A stretch of DNA of 6,811 bases from CAZGYE01 sp964530165 (GTDB lineage Bacteria; Planctomycetota; Planctomycetia; Planctomycetales; Planctomycetaceae), in assembly GCA_964530165.1 (NCBI GenBank), contig CAZGYE010000311.1:1-6811 (forward strand), written 5' to 3'. The notes under the pieces are model-generated. The model was given only the letters and a program-made list of their open reading frames with translations, was not told the DNA's origin and made no database searches. A program made the translations under genes and the position numbers. How positions within the stretch are numbered: position 1 is the first letter of the stretch; the number at the start of each line of letters is the position of its first letter. Shown here one piece after another: positions 6,171-6,811 of the stretch.

Positions 6171-6811
6171 CTACCAGTCCACGACCGATCCGTCGTCGGC
6201 ATCGTAGGTTTCTGGGCTTTGCCAATCGTGGCCGATTTTGGCGGCTACCGCGTCGTGGTCCAGCTCGATTCCCAGTCCGGGGTCTTGCGGCAGGTCGATG
6301 TAACCACCTTTGACCTCGAACGGTTTTTTCAGGTAACCCTCTCCCAGGCTGACCTGCTCCTGGCAGAGGAAATTGGGAATGGACGCGGCCAATTGAATGC
6401 CAGCGGCCAGCGAAATCGGTCCCAAAGGATTATGAGGCGCAATGGCCGCGTAATACGCTTCCGCCATGCCGGCAATGAGACGCACCTCGGTGATCCCGCC
6501 GGCATGACACAAGTCGGGCTGCAAGATCGAGGCCGCCCTTTTCTCCAGGATCTCGCGAAACCCCCATTTGGTGAAGATCCGCTCTCCGGTGGCGATCGGT
6601 AAATAGGTCCCCCGCGCGACGTCGGCCATCACGTCGACGTTCTGGCACTGCACGGGCTCTTCGACGAACATCGGCTGATACGGCTCCAGCGCCTTGATGA
6701 GCAGTTTCGCGGTTTGCGGGCTGATGGCTCCGTGAAAGTCGATGCCGATGTCGGCATCGTCTCCGGCTGCTTCACGCAGCTCGGCGAAACCCTCTGCCCC
6801 CCCCCCCATCC
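6171..6811 (-). CDS. D-galactonate dehydratase family protein, enolase superfamily (5' partial)
   Basis: The frame runs off the window edge; the ATG at 6809 is not the true start because the N-terminal capping domain and part of the barrel are missing. Counting from that ATG, the 212 visible residues hold the C-terminal part of the barrel: metal ligands Asp24 (in GIDFHG), Glu50 (in FVEEP) and Glu76 (in ATGER), with catalytic His26, His126 (in APHNPLGP) and Glu151 (in CQEQ). These spacings match those I recall for Escherichia coli DgoD (Asp183, His185, Glu209, Glu235, His285, Glu310), so about 159 residues lie outside. The tail GHDWQSPETYDADDGSVVDW also resembles the DgoD end. DgoD dehydrates D-galactonate to 2-keto-3-deoxy-D-galactonate in the cytoplasm. 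All catalytic residues fit, but related acid-sugar dehydratases share them, so the substrate remains open. The gene lies upstream of and co-directional with the sulfatase-family gene. An 11-C run (6797-6807) lies near its truncated end. Confidence 0.9.
   Translation of the reverse strand, partial: MGGGAEGFAELREAAGDDADIGIDFHGAISPQTAKLLIKALEPYQPMFVEEPVQCQNVDVMADVARGTYLPIATGERIFTKWGFREILEKRAASILQPDLCHAGGITEVRLIAGMAEAYYAAIAPHNPLGPISLAAGIQLAASIPNFLCQEQVSLGEGYLKKPFEVKGGYIDLPQDPGLGIELDHDAVAAKIGHDWQSPETYDADDGSVVDW

Noticed and set aside
4861..6207. Long plus-strand open frame of 448 codons opposite the sulfatase gene
   Set aside because: It is antisense to a clearly recognised protein, shows no family motif, and has the Arg/His/Val-rich composition typical of a GC-rich shadow frame.

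Overview
The window looks like chromosomal DNA of a planctomycete, probably close to the Pirellulales. This is an inference from gene content and style: GC-rich sequence, a Tat-exported sulfatase next to a galactonate-dehydratase-like enolase-superfamily gene, a divergent pilus-assembly module, and a CAGGCT/AGCCTG palindromic repeat of a type I associate with planctomycete genomes. No rRNA or other taxonomic marker is present, so placement is tentative.

Positions 1-4413 hold three tightly packed plus-strand genes. The first, cut at its 5' end, is the tail of a PilM/GspL-like actin-fold protein fused to a membrane segment and a PilN-like domain. Eight bases later comes a PilO-like inner-membrane protein carrying two Ig-like (He_PIG/cadherin-like) repeats and a C-terminal domain that reads like PilP. 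Together they would supply most of the inner-membrane alignment complex (PilM, N, O and P) of a type IV pilus or type II secretion machine in two polypeptides. The 3' end of the second gene overlaps the start of a complete NAD+-dependent DNA ligase gene, ligA, by 23 bases.

Positions 4414-4464 are a 51-base convergent gap with no convincing hairpin. Two minus-strand genes follow, read from right to left. Upstream in transcription is the C-terminal half of a D-galactonate-dehydratase-family protein (6171 to the window edge, 5' end missing). After a 137-base spacer carrying a TTCGT heptad repeat comes a Tat-signal sulfatase-family protein (4465-6033). The pair fits polysaccharide or sugar-acid catabolism, but the sulfatase has Thr where the formylglycine-forming Cys/Ser should be, so its activity is uncertain.

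The most unusual points are: an 81-base nested palindrome sitting in frame inside the PilM-like coding region; the PilO-Ig-Ig-PilP composite architecture; the Thr-for-Cys sulfatase active site; the heptad repeat; and an 11-C run at the right edge that may mark a contig end. I found no CRISPR array, tRNA, rRNA, transposase, or wholly unknown multi-gene system.
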